Shown here in pieces: positions 43,110-51,594 of a stretch of DNA of 64,000 nucleotides. The translations under genes were made by a program, and so were the position numbers. Numbering within the stretch: position 1 is the stretch's first letter; each line of letters begins with the position of its first letter. The stretch is from Lachnospiraceae bacterium (GTDB lineage: Bacteria > Bacillota_A > Clostridia > Lachnospirales > Lachnospiraceae). The notes under the pieces are model-generated. The model saw only the letters and a program-made list of their open reading frames with translations. It searched no databases and had not been told where the DNA came from. The stretch covers positions 1 through 64,000 of the forward strand of contig JAFUOI010000006.1 of the NCBI GenBank assembly GCA_017482005.1, written 5' to 3'.

Positions 43110-43927
43110 CTTTTTTGACCTCCTATAGTAAGACTTTCTAAAAACTCTTCCATACAACGATTTACAAACTCCGGATTGTCCACATTTGAATTGTGCGCCG
43201 CATTCGGAATCCAAGTTATTTTAATTCCTGTTCTCTTTGACCACGCCTTATTGTATTGCTTTACTTTTCCCGTATTGTCCTTTTCTCCCACTAAAATCAA
43301 CGCGGGACATGATAATTGTAATTCCCGGTTGTCATCTAAAAATCCTGCATATCCAATACCCATCAAATGACATAGTTCTTCTTTTTCATAGTCACTTACC
43401 ATTTCAAGCATGTTCTCTCGTCCGGCCTTTGTGACGGCATTTTGTTTTGCCATTGAAACTTTAAGCAGTTTTTCAGAAAATGGTTTACACATCCATTCGA
43501 TTTGTTTTAACCACCAAATATCTGACCTGGAGTAATAATCTCCAAACGGAGTGGAATCAATCGAAACAAACCCGATTACCTTTTCCGGATGCCTTGCTAT
43601 AAAGGACTGTGCTATATAGCCGCCCATGGATTGCCCGATTAGTATAATCTCCTTGATTTGCAACTCATTTATAATTTGTAACAGTACAGCTGCTGCATTA
43701 CCATACGCAAAATTATTGTATGGTCTTGATTTCCCGTGTGCAGGCGCATCCCAGACAATCACGTTATAGGTATCTTTGAAAAAATCCACCTGCTTTTCAA
43801 ACATCATATGATTCGCTGTTAATCCATGCAAGAAAAAAAGAGTTTTCCTCATCGGATCAATCTCTGTATTCCAATAATATACAGTTCCGTTTTCGTCTTT
43901 TATAAATGATTGTTTCATATCCGGCAT
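43106..43927 (-). CDS. Alpha/beta hydrolase
   Basis: 273 residues. Nucleophile elbow LIGQSMGGYIAQ (GQSMGG), oxyanion segment LFFLHGLTAN, catalytic Asp region LVGEKDNTGK and His in WIPNAAHNSN. Sequence is of the general lipase/esterase/C-C hydrolase kind. GGAGG before the ATG. Its 33-base leader is duplicated at 60566-60598. Confidence 0.9.
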   Translation of the reverse strand: MPDMKQSFIKDENGTVYYWNTEIDPMRKTLFFLHGLTANHMMFEKQVDFFKDTYNVIVWDAPAHGKSRPYNNFAYGNAAAVLLQIINELQIKEIILIGQSMGGYIAQSFIARHPEKVIGFVSIDSTPFGDYYSRSDIWWLKQIEWMCKPFSEKLLKVSMAKQNAVTKAGRENMLEMVSDYEKEELCHLMGIGYAGFLDDNRELQLSCPALILVGEKDNTGKVKQYNKAWSKRTGIKITWIPNAAHNSNVDNPEFVNRCMEEFLESLTIGGQKR

Positions 43928-43946
43928 AGCAATTCCTCCGCTTTCA

Positions 43947-43990
43947 CCCCATTATACCAAAAACACCCTCAAGTATCTACTTGAAGGTGT
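43947..43990 (-). terminator. Terminator followed by promoter (shared module)
   Basis: Minus strand: ACACCTTCAAGTA / TACTTGAGGGTGT hairpin (43990-43963) then TTTTTGGTATAATGGGG (43962-43947), i.e. a terminator whose T-run leads straight into an extended -10 for the hydrolase. Almost the same hairpin occurs at 49208-49235 and 50059-50086. Confidence 0.65.
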
Positions 43991-44001
43991 CCGTCATTTT
44001 C

Positions 44002-44171
44002 CTATTCAATCACCCAATACAGAGCCGTTACAAACCGTTCCCCTTTGTTACAACCACATGTACCGTACTCTTGCTCACCCCGAACGCCTTGGCCGTCTGG
44101 CGCACGGTGGCGTTTTGCTCGATAATGTAGTTGGCGATGCCTATTGCCCGCTCCTCGATATATTGTTTCAA
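44002..44171 (-). pseudogene. Truncated spoIIID copy fused to another gene's 3' end
   Basis: From TTG 44171 the frame is SpoIIID residues 1-38 with no change (ending KSTVH), then diverges to VVVTKGNGL and a stop at 44028. In another frame the DNA after the junction reads CGCNKGERFVTALYWVIE to a stop at 44002; the 59.6-kb copy has the same tail (CGCNNGERLQAALYWAIE), so it is probably the 3' end of a lost gene. Bases upstream of the TTG also match the intact spoIIID. Confidence 0.75.
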
Positions 44172-44256
44172 AGTCTCCCCCTGAAATCATTGTTTTTACA
44201 ATGTATGCGAGGGAGGGACTGTCTATGAGTAACAACATTAAGAATATCCGTTTTTC

Positions 44257-44287
44257 ATCTTGATGTCGAAAAAATCGACATCAAGAT
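44257..44287. repeat. Perfect hairpin related to the one in ORF6N
   Basis: ATCTTGATGTCGA (44257-44269) and TCGACATCAAGAT (44275-44287), five-base loop. It matches the ORF6N hairpin except for a paired change (G-C to T-A). Plus-strand frame gives LMSKKSTSR, similar to ORF6N LRSKKSTSS, so it may be a remnant. The rest of the gap 44172-44442 shows no gene. Confidence 0.7.
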
Positions 44288-44442
44288 TATTACACCCCAA
44301 AATCTATTGACAACTATTGGATATCTCCCTACAATATGAGCAAAGAAACGAAGTTTACTACCGTGTAACAATTTATTGTTCAGACGGGCTGCTCGTTTCT
44401 TTTAAATTTATCTTGATTTGTGTTATGAAACATATTATAATC

Positions 44443-44940
44443 TTAATCAGAAGAAGCGGGTTTCTGACCATTTGACCTCGTTGTCCAAGATGGGTATCTC
44501 GTTTCTTTTTTTATGTTTTGAATATCGTATAAATACAATTTTCCATCAGAAGCATATCTAACGATTAACACAGCTTGAAACGTATTATAATCAATAATCT
44601 CACCACTTTCCGTTGTAACCGGCAGCGCAAACCGGGTATTATATCGAAACCATCCATTTTCCGCACGCTTTTTGTGCTTCTTCTCAAAATCTTCTTTCCA
44701 TCTTTTACTTGTAGCTATTTCTATCATTTGCGGTAATCCCTGTGACATATTTGCCTTTACCTTCGGAAGAGCCCCTACTAATTTTTTTGTATAATCAGAA
44801 TTGGCATATTCATCTACAAACGTTTTATCAATACAAATTAAATCTTCAGTTTCTGCTACTTCAAAAATTTCTCCCACATAGCAAAGTAAATATTTTTCCA
44901 CTTCATCCCATGAAATTGTCCTTTTTCCTTTAAAAATCAC
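44443..44940 (-). CDS. Hypothetical protein, 5' end probably missing
   Basis: 165 residues from a GTG at 44940 without ribosome site. Clear coding character continues in frame upstream (AFLIVTDSEGKKLVVIPQ) to about 45030, where it meets the stop of the HTH gene, with no start codon between. So the gene has lost its 5' end or uses an unusual start. Segments TKKLVGALPKVKANMSQGLP and GWFRYNTRFALPVTTESGEI resemble domains found at the C-termini of large phage MuF-type proteins, a weak impression only. Confidence 0.5.
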   Translation of the reverse strand: MIFKGKRTISWDEVEKYLLCYVGEIFEVAETEDLICIDKTFVDEYANSDYTKKLVGALPKVKANMSQGLPQMIEIATSKRWKEDFEKKHKKRAENGWFRYNTRFALPVTTESGEIIDYNTFQAVLIVRYASDGKLYLYDIQNIKKETRYPSWTTRSNGQKPASSD

Positions 44941-45033
44941 CTGAGGGATTACAACTAATTTTTTACCTTCTGAATCCGTTACAATTAGAAAGGCACAATA
45001 CCGTATCGAAACCCGGAACGGGGGTTTTGATAA

Positions 45034-45705
45034 CTATCCAAACAGTACCTTTGCTGCTCCTTCTAATGCTTTACGCTCTTTTGTATCATCATAAGACGTT
45101 TGCTTATCATCTATTCCTTTCACAACATTAATAGAAAATAATCCCTCTCTGTTGCAATAGAAAAGAATCCTTTTCACGCCATTTATCTTTATCCTCGCCT
45201 GCGCATCTCCCTCCGGATATAGTTTTATCATCTGAATTTTATCCGATGACAATGCGGCAATAAAAGAAATATAATGCTGTTTCGTCATGTCATGCTCAAT
45301 GCGAATATAATATTCATCTTCTACGCGCTCTATAAAAATCATATGTCTCTCATCTGTTTCTTCTGCCTGACATGGTGTGAGCATTATACCGTGGCATTGA
45401 ATAACAGCCTCCCCCATACTGTGAATGATATTTCCACAAACCGGGCACACATAAAACTTTGAACGCATCATGTTGGCGGAAACATTCACATTGCTGACTG
45501 CATTCCCTGAAATCAGCTCCGCAACCGATATGTCAAAAACCCGTGCTATTGGTTCAAGCAAAGAAATATCCGGATATCCTTTTGCCGTCTCCCACTTTGA
45601 AACCGTTTTATTTGAAACGTTCAGTTTTGCAGCAAGTTCCGCCTGTGTAAGATGATATTTTTCCCGCAGTTTTTTAATCACTGCTCCTGTTACATATTGA
45701 TTCAT
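45034..45705 (-). CDS. XRE-family regulator with zinc-ribbon-like C-terminal domain
   Basis: 223 residues from ATG 45705 (AGGAGG upstream). HTH_3 at the N-terminus: LREKYHLTQAELAAKLNVSN followed by KTVSKWETAKGYPD. Then FYVCPVCGNIIHSMGEA, a CxxC as in desulfoferrodoxin-type metal sites, and a mixed C-terminal domain. Such proteins are frequent in Clostridia and may sense metal or redox state. Target unknown. Confidence 0.8.
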   Translation of the reverse strand: MNQYVTGAVIKKLREKYHLTQAELAAKLNVSNKTVSKWETAKGYPDISLLEPIARVFDISVAELISGNAVSNVNVSANMMRSKFYVCPVCGNIIHSMGEAVIQCHGIMLTPCQAEETDERHMIFIERVEDEYYIRIEHDMTKQHYISFIAALSSDKIQMIKLYPEGDAQARIKINGVKRILFYCNREGLFSINVVKGIDDKQTSYDDTKERKALEGAAKVLFG

Positions 45706-45799
45706 ACTCATGTACCTCCTATGAAAATATCATAAACGCAGAAAGAACTATTTACCATCTACGTAAAGTAGAGAAGCTTTCTTCATTCTCAATTTTATA

Positions 45800-46396
45800 T
45801 TAAGTTAATAAAAAAATCACAATCCGTTCCCGAATGTCATTTCCTCCAAACAAATCACCACATGCTATCTCATCATAAAATTCCAACTCGTCCACTGTCA
45901 TAAGATATGAAATATACTCCTCCGAAGGATAATAAAAAAACAAAAACATTTCTCTCGGCTTTTCATAATAAGATTCTATAATTCTTGCCATCACTTTTCG
46001 AAGTAACTCTACAGAAAAAGGATTGAAAAAATAGTACCTATTGACTTCTGATGGTACTTCATACTCTTCTGCTTTTGCCAGTACAAATTCTGTCTTTGTT
46101 CTCGAAACGGCAATCTTCTGATTTTCCAGCGCACTCTTATAAATTCGTTCATCATATTCAATCCCTATGGTATTTGCCTTGGTATGATAAGATAGAAAAA
46201 AATCGACACGCCCCTTCCCACAACCATAGTCTAAAACCACATCTCCTTTACGGATAAATCCACTATTCGCTAAACGCTCCAAAACACTATACGGTGTGGG
46301 TTCATAGGGGTAACGATATTGGTCAGAATTTGAATCATCCCGGCCTGGTGTTTTTATTTGCAAAAGCTTATCCCATGTATTTTCGTTATCTATCAT
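45800..46396 (-). CDS. SAM-dependent methyltransferase
   Basis: 198 residues. Motif I VVLDYGCGKGRVDFFLSY with the following IGIEYDERIY acidic strand fits class I methyltransferases. N-terminal segment TWDKLLQIKTPGRDDSNSDQ is distinctive and recurs in a broken copy at 62.1 kb. It sits 36-50 bases after a TATAAT in the shared promoter motif. Substrate unknown. Confidence 0.85.
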   Translation of the reverse strand: MIDNENTWDKLLQIKTPGRDDSNSDQYRYPYEPTPYSVLERLANSGFIRKGDVVLDYGCGKGRVDFFLSYHTKANTIGIEYDERIYKSALENQKIAVSRTKTEFVLAKAEEYEVPSEVNRYYFFNPFSVELLRKVMARIIESYYEKPREMFLFFYYPSEEYISYLMTVDELEFYDEIACGDLFGGNDIRERIVIFLLT

Positions 46397-46433
46397 TGTA
46401 CGCCTCTATCCATATTACAAATTTTACATCTTT

Positions 46434-46449
46434 CCCCATTATACCAAAA
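46434..46449 (-). promoter_or_regulatory. Promoter of the methyltransferase gene
   Basis: TTTTGGTATAATGGGG on the minus strand, an extended -10 identical to that before the 43.9-kb hydrolase gene. Confidence 0.6.
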
Positions 46450-46570
46450 TGCAAATACTTTTGCCGTGATATTCGATAATTATACAAAATAGTCTCTATT
46501 TTTGTTTACACCTCAAACCGGGCATATTATAATTTTTTTATATTATTGTATTATATATGGGAGGATTATT

Positions 46571-47560
46571 ATGGGAAGACATGGCGGCGGATCCAGAAGC
46601 GGTGGATCCAGAGGTAGCAGCAGGAGCGGCAGCTCCGGAGGCAGCTCTGTAAGAACATCCAGGACACCTTTCCGCGGATGCTACAACAGGTCCTATTATG
46701 ACAGACACGGAAGATATCACAGTTATTACACCAGCAGCCGTGACTTCGGTACGACCCGCGGATGGAATGCGTCAACTATCTTTATTCTGGTTTTTGTCAC
46801 GCTGCATATGTTTGTGATGCTTTCCGGTTTTTCATCGGATTTTATTCATTTCGGCAAAAAAGTCAGCGGCGACACCGACCGTATCTATATTGAAGATCAT
46901 GCAAACGCCCTGTCTGCAGACGAGGAAGCCCAGGTTCTTGCATTGCTGCAGGAGGTATACGAAAAGTCCGGAATGCCTGTAACGGTCTACACGGATGACT
47001 TCTCTTGGCGCAATCACTATGCGAATATCGAGGTGTATTCCGAGGAACTTTATTACGCCATCGGTTATGACGAAGATGCCATGATATTGTTGTACACGAC
47101 AGATAACGGCGAGGACTACTATGACTTTGAATACGATTTCTATTGCGGTGATGACACGGCCCGCTGCTTATCCAACGCGTCCTTCGACAAATTAATCGAC
47201 AATTTCCACAAAGGAATGTCCGGTCTGAATCTGTGTAATGCGATAGACTATTCTTTCCGCTCTATTATGGATGAATTGGCTGTATTTTCCATCCGCTGGA
47301 TGGGTGCACCTGCAGTATTGATGTTGCTTGCCTTCTACAGTATTTTCTATATTTCCATTTTAAAAGGCGTTATGAAGAAAAATACTGCTTATCGCTACTT
47401 CCAGGAGCATCCGGAAGAGTTATCTTCCGAGCCGATGGTGTTGTACAGCACCTGTCCGAACTGCGGCGCACCGAATTCGGAGCAAAGCGAGGTTTGCCCG
47501 TATTGTAACGGACTTTTGAAGATCAGCGACGGAAAGACAAATTTCGTTAAACCAAACTAA
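46571..47560 (+). CDS. TPM-domain membrane protein with zinc ribbon
   Basis: 329 residues from ATG 46571 (GGGAGGATTATT upstream). Gly/Ser/Arg-rich N-terminus, a helix (about 55-72), an extracytosolic TPM-like domain (IYIEDHANALSADEEAQVLA, then GMPVTVYTDD), a second helix (about 235-260) and a C-terminal zinc ribbon CPNCGAPNSEQSEVCPYC. TPM domains occur in membrane proteins tied to protein quality control or photosystem repair. Role here unknown. Confidence 0.7.
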   Translation: MGRHGGGSRSGGSRGSSRSGSSGGSSVRTSRTPFRGCYNRSYYDRHGRYHSYYTSSRDFGTTRGWNASTIFILVFVTLHMFVMLSGFSSDFIHFGKKVSGDTDRIYIEDHANALSADEEAQVLALLQEVYEKSGMPVTVYTDDFSWRNHYANIEVYSEELYYAIGYDEDAMILLYTTDNGEDYYDFEYDFYCGDDTARCLSNASFDKLIDNFHKGMSGLNLCNAIDYSFRSIMDELAVFSIRWMGAPAVLMLLAFYSIFYISILKGVMKKNTAYRYFQEHPEELSSEPMVLYSTCPNCGAPNSEQSEVCPYCNGLLKISDGKTNFVKPN

Positions 47561-47565
47561 ATATA

Positions 47566-47594
47566 ATGGGCTGTCCGTCGGACAGCCCATTTCA
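47566..47594. terminator. Bidirectional terminator
   Basis: GGGCTGTCC-GTC-GGACAGCCC (47568-47588), between the TPM gene and the convergent VOC gene. Confidence 0.75.
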
Positions 47595-47618
47595 GTTTCA
47601 TACCCTTAAAGAAATTTT

Positions 47619-48050
47619 CTAAAACTGCAACAATCCGTTATCATCATATTTAAAATCCGGTCCCCAGGCAACTTCCCAATAATATCCGTCCAAATCCGCA
47701 AAATATGCATGATAACCACCCCAGAAAACTTCCTGAGGTTCTTTTACAATCGTTCCGCCTGCATTTCTTACCAGTTCAATAACATTGTCAACTTCTTCTT
47801 TTTTCTCCACATTATAAGTTAGTGTTATGCCACCAAACCCGCTTCCTATTTCCGGCGGATTATTTTCGTTTATGTCTATTGCCAATAAATCTAATGGATA
47901 TAATTCAAACTTTGTTCCGGGCGTATCAAAGAAACATACCTGTGGATTATCTTCTTTGCAATCCGTTTTATATCCCAGTCCGTCTCTGTAAAATCTGATT
48001 GCTCTCTCCATACTTTTTACGCCTAAACAGATACATGTAATTTTATTCAT
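47619..48050 (-). CDS. VOC/glyoxalase-fold protein
   Basis: 143 residues. Two beta-alpha-beta-beta-beta halves: CICLGVKSMERAIRFYRDGL and the second half with WGGYHAYFADLDGYYWEVAW. A metal site formed by His and Glu is likely. This family covers glyoxalase, dioxygenase and antibiotic-binding proteins; the actual role is unclear. Confidence 0.85.
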   Translation of the reverse strand: MNKITCICLGVKSMERAIRFYRDGLGYKTDCKEDNPQVCFFDTPGTKFELYPLDLLAIDINENNPPEIGSGFGGITLTYNVEKKEEVDNVIELVRNAGGTIVKEPQEVFWGGYHAYFADLDGYYWEVAWGPDFKYDDNGLLQF

Positions 48051-48077
48051 TTTGACCTCCGCTGACCTTTAATCCCA

Positions 48078-48770
48078 TTACAAATTATCCTGCAGCCATT
48101 GCTCTACTATCGGTCCATCTTCCTCATCCATAAAAGGATGCTCACTATTTTTCGATACCGTTAGTACACAGTTAAAGTTACCGACGAAATCTTTCACAAC
48201 TTCCAATGACTGCAAAGTATCTTTCCCCGCAAAAAGAATATAAGTTTCAATATCCCAATTTTGCACAGGATGCTCTTTCACATACTGATAATAATCCCAG
48301 GTCATAGTGTCAATGGGCGTATCAATCTCCTTTTCTCTTGCAAGGCGTTCTTCTGATACCTCAAACCATACCATCATCTGCTTAATCAAATACTCCATGT
48401 CCAAAATGGGAGATTGAAAAAGACATTTCTTTATTCTGCGTGTATGATAGGCATTTAAGCAAAAATATGCACCCAAACTGCATGCATAAAGTGATACTTC
48501 TTTCCAGTTTGCAAACACATAATCTCCTATTACCGTAAGGTCATGTATTCCATTCCATATATCACATCGTTTATCCTCATCTTTTCGCTCCCCATGCCCG
48601 GGCAAATCAAAACTTATTGTCTGATATCCTCTTTGCGCTGCTATATTTGCAATTCCTTCCACAGATTCCTTGGAAGACATTTTTCCGTGTACACATAAAT
48701 ACACTTTATCTGATTTCTCTCCCCACACGAGTGCCGGGATATGGTTAATTTCTATTCTGATTTTCTTCAT
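48078..48770 (-). CDS. Alpha/beta hydrolase
   Basis: 230 residues. LCVHGKMSSKE oxyanion region, GHGER after the third strand, nucleophile region SLYACSLGAYFCL (CSLGA, so Ser with an unusual elbow), LFAGKDTLQ for Asp and SEHPFMDEED for His. Its ATG overlaps the stop of the broken regulator gene before it. Confidence 0.8.
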   Translation of the reverse strand: MKKIRIEINHIPALVWGEKSDKVYLCVHGKMSSKESVEGIANIAAQRGYQTISFDLPGHGERKDEDKRCDIWNGIHDLTVIGDYVFANWKEVSLYACSLGAYFCLNAYHTRRIKKCLFQSPILDMEYLIKQMMVWFEVSEERLAREKEIDTPIDTMTWDYYQYVKEHPVQNWDIETYILFAGKDTLQSLEVVKDFVGNFNCVLTVSKNSEHPFMDEEDGPIVEQWLQDNL

Positions 48771-49165
48771 GAATTTGCTTCCTCTGTAGCAGTTTTCTCA
48801 TTTAAAGACATAGTCCAAAACAAAAATGTGAGTCCCAGCAATACCCAAGGCGTTGCTTCGCTTAGAAACTCAATGACAGGATTGCCATCAAAAACATTAT
48901 CAAGTGTAAGTAAAATAACACCCACTAATATAGAAATCCATGCATACTTAATAATCTTCTTTTCCATCTTTCTTATTTCCATGTCTTTTTCAATTTTATC
49001 CATCATATCTTTATCTACTTTCAATAATTCATCCAGACTTATTTGGTAGAGTTCGCTCATTCGAATCACACTCAAAATATCCGATAATGATTTCCCGTTT
49101 TCCCAATTAGAAATTGTTTGTCTGGAAACCATCAAACTTCTTTTCTATCAAAAGGTCTTTACAAA
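48767..49165 (-). pseudogene. XRE-type membrane regulator with broken N-terminus
   Basis: The frame from 49135 begins with VSRQTISNWENGKSLSDILS, i.e. the second half of an HTH_3, then two membrane helices (WISILVGVILL, WVLLGLTFLFW). The missing first half is visible upstream in another frame as KDLLIEKKF (near 49140-49165), so a frameshift has separated them. The gene may still start at 49135 but would lack part of its DNA-binding unit. Confidence 0.55.
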
Positions 49166-49207
49166 AGAAGATAATACGTGTCAAAACTCTTTTACATTAT
49201 ACCAAAA

Positions 49208-49235
49208 ACACTCTCAAGTATCTACTTGAGAGTGT
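49208..49235 (-). terminator. relE terminator
   Basis: ACACTCTCAAGTA (49208-49220) and TACTTGAGAGTGT (49223-49235), perfect 13-bp stem with two-base loop, followed on the minus strand by TTTTTGGTATAAT. Confidence 0.8.
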
Positions 49236-49246
49236 CTCATCTTCCT

Positions 49247-49594
49247 CTATTCCTTCCAATAATCCAGGGATTCCTGTGGTGTTGTATCAACCCCGAACAA
49301 CTGCCACATAAAATCCTCCTTCTCATGATAAAGATTGATTATTCGAATATAGTTCTCCTCAATTCTATAAAAAACATAATTATTAGACACAAATATGTAC
49401 CGATAATCAGACACCACGTCAAACATTTTCGATACCTCGGGACCTTTTTCTTCATAATCACAAAGTCCCCTTATTGCATCTGTTATGCTCTTAACTATTT
49501 TCTTAGCCTTTTCCGAACCATATTCCTGCGAGATTGCTGTTTTTAATGCACGTAATTTATCCGCCGCATCAGGAGTATATTTTATCTTTTTCAA
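49247..49594 (-). CDS. RelE/ParE-family toxin
   Basis: 115 residues, overlapping the antitoxin by four bases. ParE/RelE fold: YTPDAADKLRALKTAISQEY, then YRYIFVSNNYVFYRIEENYI, then IINLYHEKEDFMWQLFG. Would inhibit translation (RelE type) or gyrase (ParE type); sequence alone does not decide. Terminator follows. Confidence 0.85.
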   Translation of the reverse strand: MKKIKYTPDAADKLRALKTAISQEYGSEKAKKIVKSITDAIRGLCDYEEKGPEVSKMFDVVSDYRYIFVSNNYVFYRIEENYIRIINLYHEKEDFMWQLFGVDTTPQESLDYWKE

Positions 49595-49911
49595 TCAATT
49601 ACCCCCAATTCCCTTTCTAAATCATCTGCATCAATCCAGCCCTCTGCGTCGGCACGTTCCTCAGCCCTCTTTAAATCAAGCATAAGCATTGCAACTGCCT
49701 GCTCTCTCAATGCTTCCTTGCTATTCTTAGTAACAATAAAAGGAAGACCTTCCACATTTAAAGATTGCTGAATGAAGATATTAAATGCATCCGTCAATGT
49801 CATTCCGGTTTTTGCATAAATCTCCTCGACTGCTTTCTTGATTTCTGAATTTATTCTCACTTGAAAAGTTGAATCTTTTGGTGCAATAGCAACATTCAAA
49901 TTTGTATCCAC
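49591..49911 (-). CDS. RelB/DinJ-family antitoxin
   Basis: 106 residues from GTG 49911 with GAGGAGG upstream. Ribbon-helix-helix N-terminus DSTFQVRINSEIKKAVEEIY and GMTLTDAFNIFIQQ, as in RelB/DinJ. The C-terminal tail would wrap the toxin. Forms a type II toxin-antitoxin operon with the following gene. Confidence 0.88.
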   Translation of the reverse strand: MDTNLNVAIAPKDSTFQVRINSEIKKAVEEIYAKTGMTLTDAFNIFIQQSLNVEGLPFIVTKNSKEALREQAVAMLMLDLKRAEERADAEGWIDADDLERELGVID

Positions 49912-49939
49912 AAGACATACCTCCTCACTATTTTATTAC

Positions 49940-49969
49940 ATCATAGCACTTCTATTTCTTGCATGTCAA
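49940..49969 (-). promoter_or_regulatory. relBE promoter
   Basis: TTGACA (49969-49964), 18 bases, TATGAT (49945-49940) on the minus strand. Confidence 0.65.
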
Positions 49970-50058
49970 TACATTGTCATTACACCCGTGTCATGTGACT
50001 TATTTAAGAACGTAATGCACTAATATTATCTGTCCTTGATTCAATATTCATTCCAAAA

Positions 50059-50086
50059 ACACCCTCAAGTATCTACTTGAGAGTGT
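50059..50086 (-). terminator. Terminator of the lac/gal operon
   Basis: ACACCCTCAAGTA (50059-50071) and TACTTGAGAGTGT (50074-50086) with one G-T type mismatch, followed by TTTTTGG on the minus strand; eight bases past galT. Confidence 0.8.
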
Positions 50087-50093
50087 CTCTATT

Positions 50094-51575
50094 TTACAAT
50101 ACCGCGATAAACCTCTTAAACGCTTCCCGTCCTTCCTCCGTGCGCTTATATACTCCTGCACATTCCAGTACCTGAACAAATACATTGGCAATTTCATCCT
50201 TGAGAATCTGATTTATGTTTTCAGAATTAATTTCATAAGTATCGCGCCACTGCTCCACCCAGTCTGCATGCTTCTCAATTTCTTCCATGGCTCTGATATC
50301 TTTTCCTGCTACAACAGCATCTGCAAGCATACTCATTTCCTTCTTAAGTCTTGCCGGCAAAACTGCCAGACCCATAACTTCAATCAGACCTATGTTTTCT
50401 TTCTTGATGTGATGAAGCTTCTCATCCGGATGATACACGCCCCAAGGTTTTTCCTCTGTCGTAATGTTATTCCGAAGAACCAAATCCATTTCAAACACAG
50501 CACCACTTTTGCGGGCAATCGGTGTAATCGTATTATGTGGTACGCCTTCTGTCTCGCTGAAGATAAATGCTTCCTCATCGGTATATCCGCGCCACAGATC
50601 TAAAATGTGACTTGCAGCATCAACGATGCTATTTGCATTCTCACTCTGCAAGCGAATGACTGACATCGGCCATTTTATAATACCGGCTGTCACATCTTTA
50701 TAACCATCCATTTCAAACATATATTCATAAGGTGCTTTTGCCATAGCAAATGTGTATGCACCGCCCTGGAAATGATCATGACTTAAAATAGAACCGCCTA
50801 CAATCGGTAAATCGGCATTAGATCCAACCGTGTAGTGTGGGAACAATGTGACAAAATCCAGTAACTTCGCAAACACTTCCTTATCAATCTTCATCGGTAC
50901 GTGTTCCTTATTAAAGACGATACAGTGCTCATTATAATACACATATGGAGAATACTGTAAAAAGTAATCCTGTCCGTCCAGTCGCAGAGGAATGATTCTA
51001 TGATTTTGTCTTGCCGGATGAGAAAGCGTTCCTGCATAGCCTTCGTTTTCTTCACAAAGAAGACATTTCGGATAGTCACTTTTTGCCTGCTTGGCAGCAT
51101 TTGCAATGTCTTTCGGATCTTTTTCCGGTTTGGACAAATTGATGGTGATATCAACAAGTCCATAGTCCGTCTGCGCCTGCCACTTCTCATCTTTTGCAAT
51201 GCGGTCTGTACGAATATAATTTGTATCCTTGCTGAATTTGTAATAAAAATCGGTCGCCATCTTAGGGTTCTGCACATACAGCGCATCAAATTTGTTTCTT
51301 ACAACCGACGGCATCGGCGTTAAAATTCCCATAATCTTTGTATCAAATAAATCTCTGTTTGTGATGGTATTTTCCTTAAGAATTCCTGTCTTAACCGCGT
51401 AATCCACCATATCAGAAAGAATCTCATTTAAAGCTCTTGCGTCTGTATCAACCCATTCAAAGGCAGTTAACTCAAACAATTCCAAAAGTCTGTTGACGGT
51501 GTACACTTTATCTCCTGCATCAATCAAACCACAATTCATACCATATGTAACAAGTTCTGATATTAATTGATTCAT
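50094..51575 (-). CDS. galT: UDP-glucose-hexose-1-phosphate uridylyltransferase (Firmicutes type)
   Basis: 493 residues, the length of the class II GalT found in Firmicutes rather than the 350-residue class I. Motifs: CLLCEENEGYAGTLSHPARQ (nucleotide site), FNKEHVPMKI and ILSHDHFQGGAYTFAM (catalytic His region). Transfers UMP from UDP-glucose to galactose 1-phosphate in the Leloir pathway. Last gene of the operon. Confidence 0.95.
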   Translation of the reverse strand: MNQLISELVTYGMNCGLIDAGDKVYTVNRLLELFELTAFEWVDTDARALNEILSDMVDYAVKTGILKENTITNRDLFDTKIMGILTPMPSVVRNKFDALYVQNPKMATDFYYKFSKDTNYIRTDRIAKDEKWQAQTDYGLVDITINLSKPEKDPKDIANAAKQAKSDYPKCLLCEENEGYAGTLSHPARQNHRIIPLRLDGQDYFLQYSPYVYYNEHCIVFNKEHVPMKIDKEVFAKLLDFVTLFPHYTVGSNADLPIVGGSILSHDHFQGGAYTFAMAKAPYEYMFEMDGYKDVTAGIIKWPMSVIRLQSENANSIVDAASHILDLWRGYTDEEAFIFSETEGVPHNTITPIARKSGAVFEMDLVLRNNITTEEKPWGVYHPDEKLHHIKKENIGLIEVMGLAVLPARLKKEMSMLADAVVAGKDIRAMEEIEKHADWVEQWRDTYEINSENINQILKDEIANVFVQVLECAGVYKRTEEGREAFKRFIAVL

Positions 51576-51594
51576 GTCAATACCTCCCCAAAAA

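Noticed and set aside
44002..44238. 78-residue minus-strand frame as a gene
   Set aside because: Most of it is the wrong frame of the truncated spoIIID copy; only the last 18 codons look like a real 3' end.
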